In this document: positions 31,652 through 34,579 of the stretch, piece by piece
Layout of the letters: each line of letters starts with the position of its first letter
How positions within the stretch are numbered: position 1 is the first letter of the stretch
Source: an uncultured Bacteroidales bacterium
GTDB taxonomy: Bacteria > Bacteroidota > Bacteroidia > Bacteroidales > Bacteroidaceae
Reading direction: 5' to 3'
Assembly: GCA_902760965.1 (NCBI GenBank)
Contig: CACWIN010000019.1
Coordinates: 1-34,579, forward strand
Length of the DNA stretch: 34,579 bases
Made by a program: the position numbers and the translations under genes
Notes under the pieces: generated by a model
The model's input: only the letters and a program-made list of their open reading frames with translations
What the model was told of the DNA's origin: nothing
The model's database searches: none

Positions 31652-33384
31652 GTATGAAAAGACGTGTATTGATTATTATTGTGGCATTGGCGGTAATGTC
31701 ATTGCCGTTTTTCGGTTATTCGCAAGAAATACCGGAAGGATCGTTCGTTCCAACAGACTACTATTATTATCAGGATGAAAAAATTCCTTTGGCTCTTAAT
31801 GAGAATAAAATCTCTATTTGTATCCCCAAAGATAGCGTTAATATAAGTACGAGGATTCTTGAAAACATAAGTGTTCTGGATAAGATAAAGGATGACAAAT
31901 TTGACATATTTGTTATACCCAAATCTGATCTGGATATTTTAGAATCTAAGGATTTTTGGGGTAATGCATCTAAGTCTGTAATAATTACACCTGGTTATTA
32001 TATCTCTAACGGAATGGAAGTTTTTTCCAGTCCATATATTATGCTACAACTTTTTAAGGGAGAAGATTTAGACATACTAAATAAATACTCTAAACGATAT
32101 GGGTTTGAAATAATTGGGAATGATTCAATAATGCCGCTTTGGTATGTTCTGTCTATTACACCAGAATCTGAATTTAATACGTTGGAATGTGCAAATAAGT
32201 TATGGGAAAGTGGAAAGTTCGCATCCTCAGAACCAGATTTGTGTTCAAAAATATCTTTATGTTCAAATGATCCTTTGTTTAGTCAGCAATGGGGGTTGTA
32301 TAATAGTAATTATACCGGAATTGACATATCTGTAGATTCTGCATGGAGTATTTCCACTGGAAAAGATATAAAAATTGCCATATTTGATGATGGGATAGAT
32401 GTGAATCATGTAGATTTAGCATCAAATGTCGGTAGTTTGAGTTTTGATACTGAAACAAATTATTCACCTAGTGGACTATATGGAGACCATGGTACTCATT
32501 GTGCTGGAATAGCGGCCGCCATAAAAGATAATAACCTCCATATAGCGGGAGTTGCCCCCGAAGCTACTATTGTTCCGATAAGTAACAGTATGACTTTCCA
32601 ATCTTTGAATCCATGTAAATTAGCCAACGGTTTTATTTGGGCCTATCAGAATGGAGTTGATATCATTTCAAATTCATGGATTATTTATACACCATATAGC
32701 GTTCTAACCAATGCTATACGAGATGCCCTAATATATGGTCGCCAGGGGAAAGGATGTGTTGTTGTTTTTTCGTCAGGGAATGATACAGATTATAATATTC
32801 CATATCCCGCTAATTGTAATGATTCTATTCTTGTTGTAGGTGCCATTAAAAAGAACGGAACAAGATGGGCTGATTCAAATTATGGCAATAAACTTGATGT
32901 AGTTGCACCTGGAGTTAACATTATTTCTACTATTCCTAATAATACAACGGGCTATAATACCGGTACATCTATGGCTTGTCCTCATGTTGCAGGTGTAGCT
33001 GCATTGATACTGGAACTAAATCCTGGGTTGACAGTTAATCAAGTGAATAGTATCATAAACAGTAATGCCAAAAAGTTATCTGGGGTTAATTTTAATATTA
33101 CTAAACCAGATGGATTGTGGAATAATGAATATGGATATGGTCTGGTTGATGCGTATAGTTCTGTGATGAACACTCCGAGAACTGTCTATATTCAAAACGA
33201 AACTATAAATGGAACAAGGAATATTACAGCAGATAGTATTTATGTTGGAAAAGATGTTACTAATTTAATTGGACAAGGAGATGTGATACTTGGCCCTGGT
33301 AATATTACATTGAAAGCTGATTATATAGAGATAAAGAATTCTACCACAGTACCTTTAGGCACTACTCTTAAGGTGGAAAACTGA
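31648..33384 (+). CDS. Secreted subtilisin-family (S8) serine protease
   Basis: The 578-residue precursor has a signal peptide (MSMKRRVLIIIVALAVMSLPFFGYSQ) and a prodomain (about 38-200) ending in the ANKLWESGKFASSEPDL motif typical of Bacteroidetes S8 proteases. The S8 domain (about 215-505) keeps the triad D247 (IAIFDDGID), H281 (GDHGTHCAGI) and S441 (GTSMACPHVAG), with oxyanion N378 (FSSGND). The last 60 residues are a beta-helical tail (GNITLKADYIEIKNSTTVPLG) that commonly precedes a sorting domain, but the gene stops without one. It is the third gene of the operon under operator B, overlapping the S74 cargo stop (ATGA). It may process the co-encoded surface proteins; that is inference. 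Confidence 0.88.
   Translation: MSMKRRVLIIIVALAVMSLPFFGYSQEIPEGSFVPTDYYYYQDEKIPLALNENKISICIPKDSVNISTRILENISVLDKIKDDKFDIFVIPKSDLDILESKDFWGNASKSVIITPGYYISNGMEVFSSPYIMLQLFKGEDLDILNKYSKRYGFEIIGNDSIMPLWYVLSITPESEFNTLECANKLWESGKFASSEPDLCSKISLCSNDPLFSQQWGLYNSNYTGIDISVDSAWSISTGKDIKIAIFDDGIDVNHVDLASNVGSLSFDTETNYSPSGLYGDHGTHCAGIAAAIKDNNLHIAGVAPEATIVPISNSMTFQSLNPCKLANGFIWAYQNGVDIISNSWIIYTPYSVLTNAIRDALIYGRQGKGCVVVFSSGNDTDYNIPYPANCNDSILVVGAIKKNGTRWADSNYGNKLDVVAPGVNIISTIPNNTTGYNTGTSMACPHVAGVAALILELNPGLTVNQVNSIINSNAKKLSGVNFNITKPDGLWNNEYGYGLVDAYSSVMNTPRTVYIQNETINGTRNITADSIYVGKDVTNLIGQGDVILGPGNITLKADYIEIKNSTTVPLGTTLKVEN
31759..32241 (+). repeat. Prodomain repeat copy 1 (inside the S8 protease)
   Basis: This unit runs from the YYYYQ motif to SSEPDL and is the protease prodomain. 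Two further copies lie at 33535-33998 and 34032-34513 in the truncated relative downstream. Confidence 0.75.
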
Positions 33385-33534
33385 TTATACATGTAAATCA
33401 TAGGATGTCAAATAATTAAACAGAATAAAATGAATAAACGTGTATTACTAGTTCTATTAGCTTTGGCATTAATGCCATTGACAGTTTTCGGTTTTTCTTT
33501 GGATGAACCGGAAAATATGAATGAGCAGACAGGT

Positions 33535-33998
33535 TATTATTATCAAGGAAAGAAGAATACAAAAACTGCATCTGCATCCCTAAAGATAGCGTAGGCATTA
33601 AAGACAGGATTCTTGCAAACATAAGCATTCTTGACATTATAAATGACAATGCTTTTTTCCTTTACATTGTTCATGTCTCAGATTATCAGAAACTGACCTC
33701 AATGGATTTCTGGGAAAAGGATTCAAAATCTATAATAACAACTCAATGTTATTTTTTTGATAGGGGAATCGAAGTCTTTACCGATCCATATATTATTGTT
33801 GGGCTAAAGAAAGAAGAAGATCGGAGTATACTGGAATCTTATTCAGAACAGTATGGATTTAAGATTATAGGTAATGGACCACAAATGCCATTATATTATA
33901 TTCTGGCTATCACCCCGGAATGTAAGATGAACACATTGGAATGCGCCAACAAATTATATGAAACCGGACAGTTTGCGTCATCGGAGCCAGATCTTTGT
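33535..33998 (+). repeat. Prodomain repeat copy 2
   Basis: This copy runs from YYYQ to SSEPDL and includes the frameshifting deletion. Bases 33921-33991 match 34440-34510 at 69 of 71 positions by my alignment, so copies 2 and 3 diverged recently or exchange sequence. Confidence 0.8.
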
Positions 33999-34031
33999 AC
34001 GTACATCAGAAAAACTAATTCCCAAACGGCA

Positions 34032-34513
34032 TATTATTATTACCAAGGTGAAAAAATAAACCTGACTCTTAATGAGAACAAGACCTGTTTGTTTGTTCCA
34101 AAAGATAGTGTTGGAATTAGCCAAAGAGTCTTAGCAACTCTTGAACCGTTGGACGTGATAAATGACGATGAATATGTCATTTATGTTATTAATGACGAAG
34201 ATTATCAGGAATTGTCCATAACGGATCCTTGGGATGACGATTCAAGATCTGTAATTACAACTCAATGTTATTTTACCGAAAAAGGGACCGAAGTATATTC
34301 CAGTCCATACATCATTTTGGGTCTAAAGAAAGAACAAGACTCAAGCATACTGGAATCATATTCGGAACAATATGGGTTTAAGATAGTAAGAAATGAGCCT
34401 TTGATGCCATTATACTATATTCTGTCCATTACCCCCAAATGTAAGATGAACACATTGGAATGCGCCAACAAATTATATGAAACCGGATTGTTTGCGTCAT
34501 CGGAGCCAGACTT
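34032..34513 (+). repeat. Prodomain repeat copy 3
   Basis: This copy runs from YYYYQ to SSEPDL in the same frame as the main part of copy 2. It is closer to copy 2 than to the prodomain of the intact protease. Confidence 0.8.
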
Positions 34514-34579
34514 AATGAGTGTAATAAATAAAAGCAATGGCGGTACCCCCACTTTAGTGGATGAAACTGCAATACAACC

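Larger units (their letters stand above)
33430..34579 (+). pseudogene. Frameshifted S8-protease relative with duplicated prodomain, running off the window
   Basis: An ATG at 33430 opens a signal peptide close to that of the S8 protease (MNKRVLLVLLALALMPLTVFG) and continues to YYYQGKKNTKT before a stop at 33592-33594. The homologous prodomain sequence resumes in another frame at about 33558 (NCICIPKDSVGIKDRIL) and stays open to the window end. Relative to the intact protease, about 19 bases are missing between 33547 and 33572, which explains the shift. The open part carries two prodomain copies (each ending SSEPDL) and then SNGGTPTLVDETAIQ. No catalytic S8 motif is reached within the window. 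Whether the locus is dead, a sequencing error, or rescued by another start cannot be settled here. Confidence 0.75.

Noticed and set aside
33382-33400. Imperfect palindrome TGATTATACATGTAAATCA at the S8 protease stop as a terminator
   Set aside because: Short, A/T-only stem with a bulge and no T-run; too weak to call.
31759-34513. Tandem prodomain copies considered as a CRISPR or VNTR-type array
   Set aside because: The units are about 480 bases, coding and divergent, with no short direct repeats and spacers; they are domain duplications.
1-34579. tRNA, rRNA, insertion sequence or integrase genes
   Set aside because: None seen on reading the intergenic regions and the translated frames; the inverted repeat at 11178-11286 has no transposase nearby.

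Overview
The window looks like a chromosomal segment from a member of the Bacteroidales, most likely close to Prevotellaceae, Bacteroidaceae or related gut lineages. The evidence is the gene content (porU, porV, DUF4290, a reverse-type rubrerythrin, type IX secretion cargo), the absence of Shine-Dalgarno sequences, and repeated matches to the Bacteroidetes sigma-ABfr promoter (TTTG, then TAnnTTTG with its last G at about -7). I cannot name genus or species from sequence alone.

Layout. 1-2976 is a ribosomal operon (rplM-rpsI-rpsB-tsf) with a promoter, a structured leader in front of L13, a second long stem before rpsB and a clear intrinsic terminator. 2977-5683 holds an O-antigen ligase/polymerase-like membrane protein, a convergent SUI1/YciH factor and a divergent FAH-family enzyme. 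5691-11220 is porU-porV-ispF: sortase and outer-membrane shuttle of the type IX secretion system (T9SS) followed by an isoprenoid gene. 11178-11286 is a perfect inverted-repeat (REPIN-like) element that supplies the C-terminal codons of both convergent genes, ispF and nadD. 11244-13278 (minus) is yicC-gmk-nadD. 13358-22065 carries rubrerythrin with its own terminator and then a long housekeeping run: tsaB, a DUF4290 gene, murA, rimM, an M23 peptidase, dxr, rseP and an SNF-type transporter. 22033-26294 has a minus-strand lipoprotein, a CCA-adding enzyme and a degenerate GH3 lipoprotein.

26345 to the end is an accessory, visibly more A/T-rich block and the most interesting part. A periplasmic-TPR / membrane-segment / cytosolic-HTH-like protein is followed by a T9SS cargo with a degenerate endosialidase-type (S74) chaperone domain. 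A second transcription unit encodes a Big2-domain secreted protein, a second S74 plus T9SS cargo with an intact S74 motif, and a subtilisin-family (S8) protease. Both units are preceded by the same operator-like element: three TTGTCCC-type heptads spaced exactly 11 bp apart, placed at the same distance upstream of the predicted -7 box. I infer one regulon: a one-component membrane regulator controlling its own operon and a neighbouring operon of surface proteins exported by the T9SS, of which PorU and PorV are encoded in the same window. The window ends inside a frameshifted relative of the protease that carries two tandem copies of the protease prodomain and, within the window, no catalytic domain.

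No tRNA, rRNA, CRISPR array, IS transposase or integrase was found. No gene-free stretch exceeds about 200 bases.
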